DNA of 64,000 nt from Streptomyces lateritius. Its GTDB lineage: Bacteria > Actinomycetota > Actinomycetes > Streptomycetales > Streptomycetaceae. Location: positions 141,578 to 205,577 of the forward strand of contig NZ_BMTO01000006.1 in the NCBI RefSeq assembly GCF_014649715.1. The letters run 5' to 3'. Below the pieces are notes generated by a model. The model saw only the letters and a list, made by a program, of their open reading frames with translations, did not search any database and was not told the origin of the DNA. Made by a program: the position numbers and the translations under genes. Shown here one piece after another: positions 33,811-42,922 of this stretch (position 1 is the first letter of the stretch; each line of letters starts with the position of its first letter).

Positions 33811-35361
33811 ATGTCCATACCGCGCTTGTCCCTGCGGATACCGGCGGCCGCCCTCGCGGTCACCGGTCTCCTGCTCACCGGCTGCACCGGCGCCGCCGAC
33901 GCCGACCGCCCGACGCGCGCCTCCGACGCCGCCGAACCTCCGACCGGCAAGGACGGCGCCACCGGACTCCCCGCCTCCCTGACCTCCCAGCGGCTCGACT
34001 GGAAGCCGTGCGAGGCCCCCGCGGGCGGCGAGAAGCCAGGCTCCGCCTGGCGCTGCGCGAGCGTGAACGTCCCGCTCGACTACGCCCGGCCCTCCGGCGA
34101 GACCGTCCCGATCGCGCTCATCCGCAAGGAGGCCCGGGACAAGGGCGAGCGGATCGGCTCGCTGCTCTTCAACTTCGGCGGCCCCGGCGGCTCCGGTGTC
34201 GACATCCTCCCGCGGGCGGCCCAGGAGTACGGGACGCTGAACCGGCGTTACGACCTCGTGGGCTTCGACCCGCGGGGCGTCGGGCGGAGCGCCGGTGTCG
34301 TCTGCCGGGACGACCGGGAGCAGGCCGCCGCCGAGCGGACGGACCTCACGCCCGACACGGCGGCCGAGGAGGCCGCGTTCTTCCAGGACGGCGCCGCCTT
34401 CGGCGCCGGTTGCGCCCGCCGCTCCGGCAAGCTCATCCCGCACACCACGACGAGCAACACCGCCCGGGACCTGGATCTGGTCCGGCACGTTCTCGGCGAC
34501 GCGAAGCTGAACTACTTCGGGATCTCCTACGGGACGCAGCTGGGCGCCGCCTACGCGCACCTCTTCCCCCGGAACGTCGGCCGGACCGTCCTCGACGCGG
34601 TCGTCGACCCGACCGCCGACACCACCGGCCACGCGCGCAACCAGACGATCGGTTTCCAGCGGGCGCTGGACAACTACCTGAAGAGCACCGGTGCGGACCC
34701 GAAGGCGGGAACGGCCCGGATCGTCCGTCTGCTGGAGCGGCTGGACCGCGATCCGCTGCCCGTCGGCGACCGCCGGCTCACCGACGGCCTGGCGCTCACC
34801 GGCATCGCGGTCACGCTGTACTCGCAGAGCGGCTGGCCGATGCTGACCTCGGCCCTGGCGCGGGCCGAGAACGGCGACGGTACGGAGCTGCTGGCCCTCG
34901 CCGATTCGTACAACGACCGGGAGCCGAACGGGCACTACGGCACCCAGTCGCACTCCCAGCGGGCGATCTCCTGTGCCGATTCCAGCGAGCGGCCGACGCT
35001 CGCGCGGGCGAAAGCGCTGCTGCCCGAGTTCCGCCGGCTCTCCCCGGTCTTCGGCGCGTTCCTGGTCTGGGACACGGCCGGCTGGTGCGCCGACTGGCCG
35101 GTGAAGGGGGAGCGCGCCGATCCGGACGCGAGCGCGCCCGGCGCGGGCCCGATCCTCGTCGTGGGGACGACCGGTGACCCGGCGACCCCGTACGAGGGGG
35201 CCGAGAAGATGGCCGAGGAGCTCGGGAAGGGGGTCGGCGTGCTGGTCACCAACAAGGGCGAGGGGCACGGCGCGTACGGGTCGGGGGCCTGCGTGACGGG
35301 GACGGTCGACCGCTATCTGCTGGACGGCGAGGTCCCGGCGTACGGCACGACCTGTTCGTAG
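33811..35361 (+). CDS. Secreted lipoprotein alpha/beta hydrolase, tripeptidyl-aminopeptidase type (copy 2)
   Basis: This 516-residue paralogue of the preceding gene has the lipobox LLLTGC (cysteine near residue 28), FNFGGPGGSGV, VGFDPRGVGRSAGV, nucleophile elbow FGISYGTQLG, acid segment LVVGTTGDPATPYEGA and histidine segment GEGHGAYGSG. The mature N-terminus is Ala/Asp-rich. Clear divergence from copy 1, with conserved motifs, argues for an old tandem duplication with both copies still active. Probable role: extracellular aminopeptidase acting on short peptides. Confidence 0.9.
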   Translation: MSIPRLSLRIPAAALAVTGLLLTGCTGAADADRPTRASDAAEPPTGKDGATGLPASLTSQRLDWKPCEAPAGGEKPGSAWRCASVNVPLDYARPSGETVPIALIRKEARDKGERIGSLLFNFGGPGGSGVDILPRAAQEYGTLNRRYDLVGFDPRGVGRSAGVVCRDDREQAAAERTDLTPDTAAEEAAFFQDGAAFGAGCARRSGKLIPHTTTSNTARDLDLVRHVLGDAKLNYFGISYGTQLGAAYAHLFPRNVGRTVLDAVVDPTADTTGHARNQTIGFQRALDNYLKSTGADPKAGTARIVRLLERLDRDPLPVGDRRLTDGLALTGIAVTLYSQSGWPMLTSALARAENGDGTELLALADSYNDREPNGHYGTQSHSQRAISCADSSERPTLARAKALLPEFRRLSPVFGAFLVWDTAGWCADWPVKGERADPDASAPGAGPILVVGTTGDPATPYEGAEKMAEELGKGVGVLVTNKGEGHGAYGSGACVTGTVDRYLLDGEVPAYGTTCS

Positions 35362-35373
35362 CGAGGCATGCGG

Positions 35374-35407
35374 AAGGGCCCGGACCTGTCCTCAGGTCCG
35401 GGCCCTT
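35374..35407. terminator. Bidirectional terminator hairpin
   Basis: A perfect 15-bp stem (AAGGGCCCGGACCTG, four-base loop TCCT) lies between the convergent hydrolase and moeZ genes. The flanking AAGG/CCTT gives short A/T ends on both strands. Confidence 0.85.
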
Positions 35408-35438
35408 CTCGCGTCCAGGGCGGTCCAGCCCTACGGGG

Positions 35439-36617
35439 CTAGTAGACGGGCTTCTCGGGCTCGATCTGGTGGACCCAGCCGATCACGCCGCCGCCGACGT
35501 GCACCGCGTCCGCGAAGCCCGCGGACTTCAGCACCGCGAGGACTTCCGCACTGCGGACACCCGTCTTGCAGTGCAGGACGATCCGCTTGTCCTGCGGGAG
35601 GTCCTGGAGGGCGGTGCCCATCAGGAACTCGTTCTTCGGGATCAGGCGGGCGCCGGGGATCGAGACGATCTCGTACTCGTTGATCTCGCGGACGTCGATG
35701 ATGTCGATGTTCTCGCCCTCGTCGATCCACTCCTTGAGCTGCTTGGGAGTGATCGTCGAGCCGAGCGCCGCCTCCTGGGCCTCCTCGGACACGACGCCGC
35801 AGAAGGCCTCGTAGTCGATGAGCTCGGTGACGGTCGGGTTCTCGCCGCAGACCGCGCAGTTCGGGTCCTTGCGGACCTTCACCTGGCGGTACTGCATCTC
35901 CAGGGCGTCGTAGATCATCAGCCGGCCGACGAGCGGGTCGCCGACACCGGCGAGGACCTTGATCGCCTCGGTCACCTGGATGGAGCCGATGGACGCGCAG
36001 AGCACGCCGAGGACGCCGCCCTCGGCGCAGGACGGGACCATGCCCGGCGGCGGGGGCTCCGGGTAGAGGCAGCGGTAGCAGGGGCCGTACTCGGACCAGA
36101 AGACGGAGGCCTGGCCGTCGAAGCGGTAGATCGAGCCCCAGACGTACGGCTTGTTCAGCAGCACGCACGCGTCGTTCACGAGGTAGCGCGTGGCGAAGTT
36201 GTCGGTGCCGTCGACGATCAGGTCGTACTGGCTGAAGATGTCCATCACGTTCTCGGCCTCGAGCCGCTCTTCGTGGAGGATCACGTTCACGTACGGGTTG
36301 ATGCCGAGGACCGAGTCCTTCGCGGACTCGGCCTTGGAGCGGCCGATGTCCGCCTGGCTGTGGATGATCTGGCGCTGCAGGTTCGACTCGTCGACCTCGT
36401 CGAACTCCACGATGCCGAGCGTGCCCACACCGGCCGCGGCCAGGTACATCAGGGCCGGCGAGCCGAGGCCGCCGGCGCCGACACACAGCACCTTGGCGTT
36501 CTTCAGCCGCTTCTGGCCGTCCATCCCGACATCAGGGATGATCAGGTGGCGGGAGTACCTGCGGACCTCGTCTACGGTGAGCTCGGCAGCCGGCTCGACC
36601 AGGGGTGGCAGCGACAC
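35439..36617 (-). CDS. moeZ: Adenylyltransferase/sulfurtransferase MoeZ
   Basis: This 392-residue protein has an E1-like domain and a C-terminal rhodanese. It adenylates and then sulfurates C-terminal Gly-Gly of sulfur carrier proteins for molybdopterin, thiamine, cysteine or thiotemplated antibiotic pathways. Motifs: VGAGGLGSPALMYLAAAGVG (nucleotide), DEVDESNLQRQ (arginine finger), zinc cysteines CYRCLYP and CAVCG, and rhodanese loop HCKTGVRS with the persulfide cysteine. MoeZ commonly serves several carriers in Streptomyces. The moaE gene lies 33 kb away in the same window. Confidence 0.95.
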   Translation of the reverse strand: MSLPPLVEPAAELTVDEVRRYSRHLIIPDVGMDGQKRLKNAKVLCVGAGGLGSPALMYLAAAGVGTLGIVEFDEVDESNLQRQIIHSQADIGRSKAESAKDSVLGINPYVNVILHEERLEAENVMDIFSQYDLIVDGTDNFATRYLVNDACVLLNKPYVWGSIYRFDGQASVFWSEYGPCYRCLYPEPPPPGMVPSCAEGGVLGVLCASIGSIQVTEAIKVLAGVGDPLVGRLMIYDALEMQYRQVKVRKDPNCAVCGENPTVTELIDYEAFCGVVSEEAQEAALGSTITPKQLKEWIDEGENIDIIDVREINEYEIVSIPGARLIPKNEFLMGTALQDLPQDKRIVLHCKTGVRSAEVLAVLKSAGFADAVHVGGGVIGWVHQIEPEKPVY

Positions 36618-36680
36618 GGGGGCTCCGTTGGTCGGTATGTCAGTACGGTTGTTCTCCCCGTAACACTGCCACGGCCCTTC

Positions 36681-37424
36681 TCATTCCGAGACACCCGGTC
36701 CAATGCGCGAGACGATTTCGTCCCAGTAGCCGGGCAGGGTTTGAAATGGGTTGTTCTGTCCGGTGCGGTCTCCGCGGTCCGTGAAGAAGATCGTCCCCGC
36801 TCCTTGCCAGCGGGCGATCCGCATCGCCTCGTCGAGATGGCTGCGCGGCACCCCGTGGACGAGGTGCGCGAACTTCTCCGACGGGTACTCCGCGGTCCAC
36901 TCGGCCACCTGCGACCAGCGGTAGTCCGTCCAGGGGCCGGAGAAGGTGACCAGCTGGTCGGCCGTCTCGGCGTAGCCCGGGTACGGGTGCGTGCCGTGGC
37001 CCAGGACGAGGTGGGCCTCGCCGTCGAGCACGGACTCCAGGGTGGCCGCGACGCGCCGCACCTCGGGCAGGTCCGCCCGGTCCGTGGGACAGCGGTCCAG
37101 ATAGAAGCCTTCGACCTTGTACCAGTCGAGGAACCGGTGGGCGTCCGAGACGATCTCGCCGAAGGCACGTGAGCCGTGGCACAGGTCCAGGTGCCCGAGG
37201 ACCTTCACCCCCGCGTTCCGGAGCCTTCCGGCCGCTTCCAGACAGTGCGGGTCGGGGCGGGTGCCGGGGCCGTCGGCGACGTTGAGGACCGCCCAGTGCA
37301 GAGGGGTGCCGGGGCGGGTCAGCTCGGCCCATTCGACGGGGGCGAGCAGCGGGTGGGCGTACCCGGGGACGCCCACCCCCATCTCCTGGACGGCCCCGGT
37401 CGTGCTCGTGGTCAGATGCGGCAT
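36681..37424 (-). CDS. Spherulation-specific family 4 protein (glycosidase-like)
   Basis: This 247-residue TIM-barrel-like protein of the spherulin-4 family starts VGVPGYAHPLLAPVEW. Conserved acidic residues appear in the FYLDRCPTD segment and an FTDRGDRTG segment near the C-terminus. Related fungal enzymes (Sph3) hydrolyse galactosaminogalactan. No signal peptide is apparent, which is odd for an extracellular hydrolase. The start overlaps the end of the epimerase gene by 13 bases, so the two are translated from one mRNA. A role in trimming an aminosugar polymer is inferred. Confidence 0.78.
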   Translation of the reverse strand: MPHLTTSTTGAVQEMGVGVPGYAHPLLAPVEWAELTRPGTPLHWAVLNVADGPGTRPDPHCLEAAGRLRNAGVKVLGHLDLCHGSRAFGEIVSDAHRFLDWYKVEGFYLDRCPTDRADLPEVRRVAATLESVLDGEAHLVLGHGTHPYPGYAETADQLVTFSGPWTDYRWSQVAEWTAEYPSEKFAHLVHGVPRSHLDEAMRIARWQGAGTIFFTDRGDRTGQNNPFQTLPGYWDEIVSRIGPGVSE

Positions 37425-38371
37425 GCCGCCTCCATCCAGATGTCGGCGAGGGACTCCTCGAGGTTGATCCGGGGCCGCCAGCCGAGCCGGTCGCGGGCGG
37501 TGCGGACGTCCGCCTGCTGCCAGCTGCCGCAGCCGTCGGGGTACGGGTAGGGCGCGGCGGCCAGCTGTTCGGCGATGCTCTCGGAGCGCGGGGCGCCGAT
37601 GACGGGCCGCTGGGGCGGTCCGTCGAGCTCGTGCAGGGTCCCGGCGTATCCGGCGACCCTGGCCAGGACGGCGGCGGCGTCGCGCAGCCGCACGGCTCGT
37701 CCGGTGCCGATGTTGACGACACCCTGGGCGGCCGAGAGCGAGGCCGCGTGGACGGCGCGGGCGACGTCCCGTACGTCGACGAAGTCACGCTGCACGCCGA
37801 GGCCGCTGAGCTTCAGCTCGCCGTCGCCGGCCTGCATGGCGCGGCGCATGGCCTCGGCGAGGCGGCCGAGCGGGGAGCCGGCCGGGGTGCCCGGACCGAC
37901 GGGTGAGAACACCCGGAGCACGACGGCGTCGAGGCCGGATCCGAGGACCAGCTCGGTCGCGGCGAGCTTGGACACCCCGTAGGGGCCGCCGGGGCGGGGG
38001 ACGGCGTCCTCGGCGGTGGAGGAGCCGGGCTGGGAAGGCCCGTACTCGGACGCGCAGCCGACCTGGACCAGCCGGGCTCCGCAGCCGCTGCGGCGCAGGG
38101 CCTCGCAGACGGTGGCGACGGCCACGGTGTTGTGCCGGGTCAGCTCCCGGGCACCGCCCCGGGTGGCGCCGGCGCAGTTGACGACGACCCCGGGGTGGAC
38201 GGCGTCCAGGAAGCGGGTCAGCGCGCCGGGGCTTCCGCCGGCGAGGTCGAACCGTACGTCGGCGTCGTCGCCGCGCCCGAGGGCGGTGAGGTGCACCGCC
38301 GGGTCGGCGAGCAGCCGGTCGGCGACGAAGCGGCCGATGAATCCGTTGGCTCCGAGCAGCAGCACCCTCAT
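37412..38371 (-). CDS. NAD-dependent sugar epimerase/dehydratase
   Basis: This 319-residue extended SDR has the N-terminal VLLLGANGFIGRFVADRLL (GxxGxxG) and the catalytic YGVSK (PYGVSKLAATELV), with SEYGP upstream supplying the serine region. It probably epimerises or reduces a nucleotide sugar for the adjacent glycosyltransferase cluster. It is followed with a 13-base overlap by the spherulin-4 gene and preceded by the membrane protein gene. The exact sugar is unknown. Confidence 0.85.
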   Translation of the reverse strand: MRVLLLGANGFIGRFVADRLLADPAVHLTALGRGDDADVRFDLAGGSPGALTRFLDAVHPGVVVNCAGATRGGARELTRHNTVAVATVCEALRRSGCGARLVQVGCASEYGPSQPGSSTAEDAVPRPGGPYGVSKLAATELVLGSGLDAVVLRVFSPVGPGTPAGSPLGRLAEAMRRAMQAGDGELKLSGLGVQRDFVDVRDVARAVHAASLSAAQGVVNIGTGRAVRLRDAAAVLARVAGYAGTLHELDGPPQRPVIGAPRSESIAEQLAAAPYPYPDGCGSWQQADVRTARDRLGWRPRINLEESLADIWMEAACRI

Positions 38372-38497
38372 CGTGCGGCCCCTTCGCGCCGACCGGCCGT
38401 TGCTGGGGGTAGGGAGGTCATGTCTCTTTCGTCTCCTTGGAATGGGTCGAGCGCGGTGGGCGTGCCCGCGGCGTCGGCTCCGCGGGTCCGCCGGGCT

Positions 38498-39760
38498 TCA
38501 GGGGGCGGCGTGGGCCGAGGCCCGGGAGAGGGCGGCGGTGGCGTGGGCCAGCAGGCCGACGGCCGCCGCCCCGCAGGCGAGGGTGGGTACGGCGCCGGTG
38601 CCCCAGTTGTCGACGAGGGCGTGGACCGGTACGGCGAGGAGGTCGCAGCCGGGGAGCCGGGCGGCCAGGACCGCCGCCAGGGCGAGGGCCTCGGCCGCGC
38701 AGGCGGCGGCGAGTCCGGCGGCGGCGGTGTCGGGGGATCCGTGGACGGTGAGGAGCCGGGCGAGCAGGAGCAGGCCGCCGAGGGCCAGTGCGCCGGGGGT
38801 GAACCCGGTCAGGCTGAGCAGGCCGGCGAGGGCGGCCAGATGGAGCGCCGCGGTCGCGAGGAGCAGGGGCCGGGTGCCCGCGGCGAAGTCGTCGAGGCCC
38901 CGGCTCGCGGCGAGCCTGCGGCGGGCCCGGGAGGCGAACAGGTGGGCACACCAGGCGGCGGGGGCGACGGCGAGAGCCAGGCCGAGGAGGGGCATCGGGG
39001 TGATGTCCCAGGGCTCGTCGGGCCCGCCGGTCATCGTCTCGGCGAGAAGACCGTCCCCGCCGACCGCGTACGCGAGGAGCCAGAGGGTCCAGACGTGGGC
39101 GGCGGGGACGGTGCGGCCGGCCGCGCGCAGGGGGCCGCGCCGGACGGCGACGGCGAGCGCGAGGGCCAGGCCGAGGACCCCGGCCGCGCCGACGGCGAGG
39201 CGCACGGGTCCTTCGGTGAGCGCGAGTCCGGCGACGGCGAGGGCGGCGACGGCCCCGGGCGCCAGGGCGGACAGCGTCCACCCCGCCCACCCGGCGCGAG
39301 GGCCTTCCTCGCCCGAGGGGCGCGCGGGCGCCCGGTCGCCGCGCGGCACGCGCGCGTAGAGCTCGTCGGCGAGCGAGAAGACGTCCCGGTGCCGGAACCG
39401 CGCCGCGGTCCGGTCGGTGACGCCGTGCGCTTCGAGACCGGCCGCGATCTCCAGCGGATCGACGGCCCGTTCACACAGGTCCCGGTGCCGGTGCATGAGC
39501 GCCTTGACGGGGTCGGCGGTACCCCGCCGCCCCGCCGTCGCGGCGGCATCCGCTCCGCCCTCGGCCCGCGCCGTGGCGGTCGCGGTCGGGGTCGCCGGCC
39601 GGGTCGCGGGGTCGGTGGCGCGCCAGGTGACGGGCCATGCGGCGAGGTTCGGCGAGGAGGTCGGCTGCGGCGCCTCGGTCGTCAGCGCCGGCGTCTTCAG
39701 CAGAGCCTCGGAGTGGGAGTCCCAGGGGCCGGGGCTCGTGGGGGCGGCGGGGCCGCGCAT
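38498..39760 (-). CDS. Polytopic membrane protein of the polysaccharide-type cluster
   Basis: This 420-residue protein begins with a Pro/Thr/Ala-rich cytoplasmic region. A conserved-looking motif follows around residues 75-130 (DLCERAVDPLEIAAGLEA, VTDRTAARFRHRDVFSLADE), then about ten Leu/Ala-rich helices. The start is the ATG with a strong AAGGAGG seven bases upstream, 13 bases after the glycosyltransferase stop. No transport motif is recognised. Its place between a PelF-like transferase and an epimerase suggests a role in polymer assembly or export, which is only inferred from context. Confidence 0.7.
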   Translation of the reverse strand: MRGPAAPTSPGPWDSHSEALLKTPALTTEAPQPTSSPNLAAWPVTWRATDPATRPATPTATATARAEGGADAAATAGRRGTADPVKALMHRHRDLCERAVDPLEIAAGLEAHGVTDRTAARFRHRDVFSLADELYARVPRGDRAPARPSGEEGPRAGWAGWTLSALAPGAVAALAVAGLALTEGPVRLAVGAAGVLGLALALAVAVRRGPLRAAGRTVPAAHVWTLWLLAYAVGGDGLLAETMTGGPDEPWDITPMPLLGLALAVAPAAWCAHLFASRARRRLAASRGLDDFAAGTRPLLLATAALHLAALAGLLSLTGFTPGALALGGLLLLARLLTVHGSPDTAAAGLAAACAAEALALAAVLAARLPGCDLLAVPVHALVDNWGTGAVPTLACGAAAVGLLAHATAALSRASAHAAP

Positions 39761-39773
39761 GGGGGTTCCTCCT

Positions 39774-41390
39774 TCAGGCATCGGCGTCTCCCGCTCCGGC
39801 GGTCACCGGCCGGTCCGCCCAGCTGCCGGGGACGTACGCCTCCGCCGGGCGGGCGAAGGGGACGCCCTCGGCGGCGGGGCGCCGCACCGGCGAGTGGGAG
39901 AGGAGCTCCAGGTAAATGCCGCGAAATGCCGCCAGGTTCTGCTCGACGGTGAAGAGTTCGAGTGCGCGGGCGCGCGCCGCGGCGCCCAGCCGGTAGCGGC
40001 GCTCCGGGTCGCGCAACAGCGCGAGGCACGCGTCGGCGAGCGCCCGTGGGTTGCGCGGGGGGACGACGAGCCCGGTGCCGCCGATGACCTCGACCACCGC
40101 GCCGACGTCCGTCGAGACGGTCGCCCGGGCGCAGAACATCGCCTCGACGAGAGTGATCGGGAAGCCCTCGACGACACTGGAGAGGACGACGACCGCGCCG
40201 GACGCGTACGCCTCGGCGAGTGTCGGCGCCTCCGGTCCGCCGATCTCCTCGAAGGTGACCGGGTTCTCCCCGACCGCGTGCGCGCCGGGGGCCTCGTCGG
40301 GGAAGAGCTGGGCCGCGAGCGCCCGGCAGTGCGCGAGATACGCCTCCGCGCCCGGCTCGCGCACCGGCGCGGCGATGACCCGCAGCCGGACCTCGGGCTG
40401 GGCCTTGCGGATCTCCGCGAAGGCGTGGAGCAGCGCGATCAGGTCCTTGGCGGGCTCGACGCGGCCGACCCAGACGAGGGTGGCCGGGTCGCCGCTCTCC
40501 TCGTCCTCGCCGACCTCGGTGAACCGCTCGGACTCCATGCCGGGGTAGACCGTGCGCAGCTTGGCCCGGTCGGCGCCGCACCTCTCCTGCCAGCGGCGGG
40601 CGTGGGTGTTGCCGGGGGTGAGGAGTGCGGCCTGCCGGTAGATCTCTCCGGCGAGCCGGCCGTGGAAGGCGGCGAGCAGGGCGCGTACGGGGTCGGAGTC
40701 GGGCGCCTCGGTGGCGGCGAGGTAGTGCGCGCGCAGCTGGACGCCGTACTCGGTGACCAGCAGCGGGGTTCCGAAGAAGCGTTTGGCCAACAGGCCGGGC
40801 AGGGCCGCGGATCCGCCCGACGCGGCGTGGCAGAGGTCGACGGCGGCGAGCCCGTCCTCGCCGTACCAGTCGAGCGAGAGCGGGCGCAGGGCGCGCTCGA
40901 GGCGGTCGACGAAGGTGAGGTAGTCCGGGACGGTGGCGGCGGCCGCGCCCCGGCGTGCGCCGGGGGCGCGGCAGGCGGACTCCAGGGTACGGACGGCGAG
41001 TTCGGACCGGAGCGCGGCGTGGAGCCCGCCTCGCTCACGGGCGAGTTCGGCCAGTCCGTAAAGCCCTTCGCCGAAGAGGTCCGCCGTCTCCCCGCCCCCG
41101 CCCTCCGCGCACATGCCCGTCACCAGTTCGCGGAAGTGGCCGGCGAAGTGCCGCCGTTCGCGCCTTCCGTAGGTACGGCCGTCGTCCTCGGGGGCCCAGA
41201 GCGGGGCGGTGCGTACGCGCCGGACGTGCCGGGGCAGGTCGACCCGGCCGCCCTCCTCCTGGCGTGCGCTGAGGCTGAGGGCGTACAGCTCGAACTCGTG
41301 CGCCGTGAGCCCGCGTACGAGCCGGTCGCACCAGATGGACTCACCCGTCGCGTACGGGTAACCACCCTCGGTGAGCAGTCCGATCCGCAT
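39774..41390 (-). CDS. PelF-like GT4 glycosyltransferase (DUF3492 + GT4)
   Basis: This 538-residue cytoplasmic glycosyltransferase starts with the DUF3492 region (MRIGLLTEGGYPYATGES, VDLCHAASGGSAALPGL). The C-terminal GT-B half has VWVGRVEPAKDLIALLHAF and the donor-binding E-x7-E segment in VEGFPITLVEAMFCARATV, as in GT4 enzymes. This two-part layout is that of PelF, which polymerises the aminosugar polymer Pel in other bacteria. It heads a four-gene minus-strand run. The sugar polymerised here is not known. A GTG two codons upstream is an alternative start. Confidence 0.85.
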   Translation of the reverse strand: MRIGLLTEGGYPYATGESIWCDRLVRGLTAHEFELYALSLSARQEEGGRVDLPRHVRRVRTAPLWAPEDDGRTYGRRERRHFAGHFRELVTGMCAEGGGGETADLFGEGLYGLAELARERGGLHAALRSELAVRTLESACRAPGARRGAAAATVPDYLTFVDRLERALRPLSLDWYGEDGLAAVDLCHAASGGSAALPGLLAKRFFGTPLLVTEYGVQLRAHYLAATEAPDSDPVRALLAAFHGRLAGEIYRQAALLTPGNTHARRWQERCGADRAKLRTVYPGMESERFTEVGEDEESGDPATLVWVGRVEPAKDLIALLHAFAEIRKAQPEVRLRVIAAPVREPGAEAYLAHCRALAAQLFPDEAPGAHAVGENPVTFEEIGGPEAPTLAEAYASGAVVVLSSVVEGFPITLVEAMFCARATVSTDVGAVVEVIGGTGLVVPPRNPRALADACLALLRDPERRYRLGAAARARALELFTVEQNLAAFRGIYLELLSHSPVRRPAAEGVPFARPAEAYVPGSWADRPVTAGAGDADA

Positions 41391-41651
41391 GAGCACACCC
41401 CCGATCTCCCTCGGTGCGCGGTCGCCGTGGCCCGGCGACTCGCAGCGGGAAGAACGTAAGCGGATATACGGGTGGCGCGATGGACGGTTGTCCGTCGCAC
41501 CACCGGAAGGGGTGAATGCACGTAACTTTCCCGCCGCGGTAGCGTTCCGTCGCGGTACGGGGTGTTTCACCTACGGAGCGTGAGGCTGCGGCCAGCCCCT
41601 GGGGCCGCCCCCGGCGGAGCCGCCGGTGCCCCGGGGGGCGCCCTGCGGCCC

Positions 41652-42914
41652 TCAACGACCCGGGTTGACCCAGGGGTTGGGCCGGCACTTGATGCCGTCG
41701 ACGTCCAGCGACTTGGTCTGCTGCTGCATGACCGGGGCCAGGGCGCCCGGCGTACGGCAGCTCACATGGCTGTGTCCGAGCCGGTGCCCGACCTCGTGGT
41801 TGATGAGCATCTGGCGATAGGCGAGCATCGCCGCGTCGCCGAAGGTCTCCGAGCCCTGCGCCCAGCGGTAGGCGTTGATCATCACCCGGGGGGTGGCGGC
41901 GGAGTCGCAGGAGACGTTGTCGATGGTGGTGTCCAGGCCCGACTTGGCGCACCAGACGCCGGTGGTGACGGGGCTGGCGAGCGTGATCACGAACTCCGGC
42001 TCGCCGCTGGAGATCCGCTCGAAGGTCATCGCGCCCTTGCCGGCCCAGCTCCGCTCGTCGTTCAGGGTCTGCTGCACGGCCCGCGCGAAGAGCTGCGGGT
42101 CGAGGCCGAGCCCCTTCTCCACGTCGACCCGGTAGCGGATCTTGCGTCCCTTGCCCGGTGCCTTGTCGAGTCCGGCCACGGCCTCGAACTCGCCGGACCC
42201 CTTCAGCCCGGGGTCGATCGGGAACTGGCGGGTCATCAACTGCTCGTACGTGGGCAGGACCACGGGCGCGGCGAGCGGGGGCTGCGAGGGGGTGAGCCGT
42301 TCGTCGGAGCGCGAGGCGGTGCCGTCGCCCACTGCTCGCTCGGCGGGGCCCGCGGCCGTGCGGGCGAGGGGGGCGGCGGAGTCTCCCTCGGCCACCTGGC
42401 CCGCCACGACGACGGCGAGAACGGTGGTGACGGCGGCGGCCGCGATGCCGGTGAAGGTGCGCCCCTTGCCGGGGGTCCTGGCCGGCGGCTCCTCGGGGAG
42501 CTCCTCCGGGACGACACTCTCGCGCCGGGGGGCGGGGATGAACGGGGTTCGTTGGGGGGCGGGCGCGGCTCCGCGGGCCGCGCCCCGCCGGTCGCCGTAC
42601 CGCTCGGAGCGGGGGGTGTCCTCGGCGTGCTCGGGGTGCCCGCCCCGTACGGACGCGTCAGCGGGCGGGGAGTACACCGGCGTGCCGTGCATCGGCGTGT
42701 CCCAGACCGGGCGCCCGGCCCCACGCCCGTACACGTCGGCTTCCGTGTTCGCGTCGACGGCGTTCGCACGCGGATACGCGTCCCGTGCCGGGTAGGCGTC
42801 CTCGTCCGGCGTCCGCCTGCGCCGCCCCGTCCCGGCACCGGCTCCCTGCCGCCGCCCCGTCTCGACGGGGGCGGCGGGCACGGGCGCGGGGCCCTTCCGA
42901 CTATGTCGTCCCAC
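41652..42914 (-). CDS. DUF3152 membrane-anchored zincin-like protein
   Basis: This 420-residue protein has a long basic, disordered N-terminus (about 125 residues) and one transmembrane helix (FTGIAAAAVTTVLAVVVAG). The extracellular C-terminal DUF3152 domain contains INHEVGHRLGHSHVSC, an HExxH-type zinc site with a third histidine. It probably acts as a cell-surface metalloprotease, but proteolysis is not proven for the family. The downstream conserved cysteines may form a disulfide. It lies eight bases after the alpha/beta hydrolase gene and is likely co-transcribed. Confidence 0.85.
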   Translation of the reverse strand: MGRHSRKGPAPVPAAPVETGRRQGAGAGTGRRRRTPDEDAYPARDAYPRANAVDANTEADVYGRGAGRPVWDTPMHGTPVYSPPADASVRGGHPEHAEDTPRSERYGDRRGAARGAAPAPQRTPFIPAPRRESVVPEELPEEPPARTPGKGRTFTGIAAAAVTTVLAVVVAGQVAEGDSAAPLARTAAGPAERAVGDGTASRSDERLTPSQPPLAAPVVLPTYEQLMTRQFPIDPGLKGSGEFEAVAGLDKAPGKGRKIRYRVDVEKGLGLDPQLFARAVQQTLNDERSWAGKGAMTFERISSGEPEFVITLASPVTTGVWCAKSGLDTTIDNVSCDSAATPRVMINAYRWAQGSETFGDAAMLAYRQMLINHEVGHRLGHSHVSCRTPGALAPVMQQQTKSLDVDGIKCRPNPWVNPGR

Positions 42915-42922
42915 GCCCCTGA

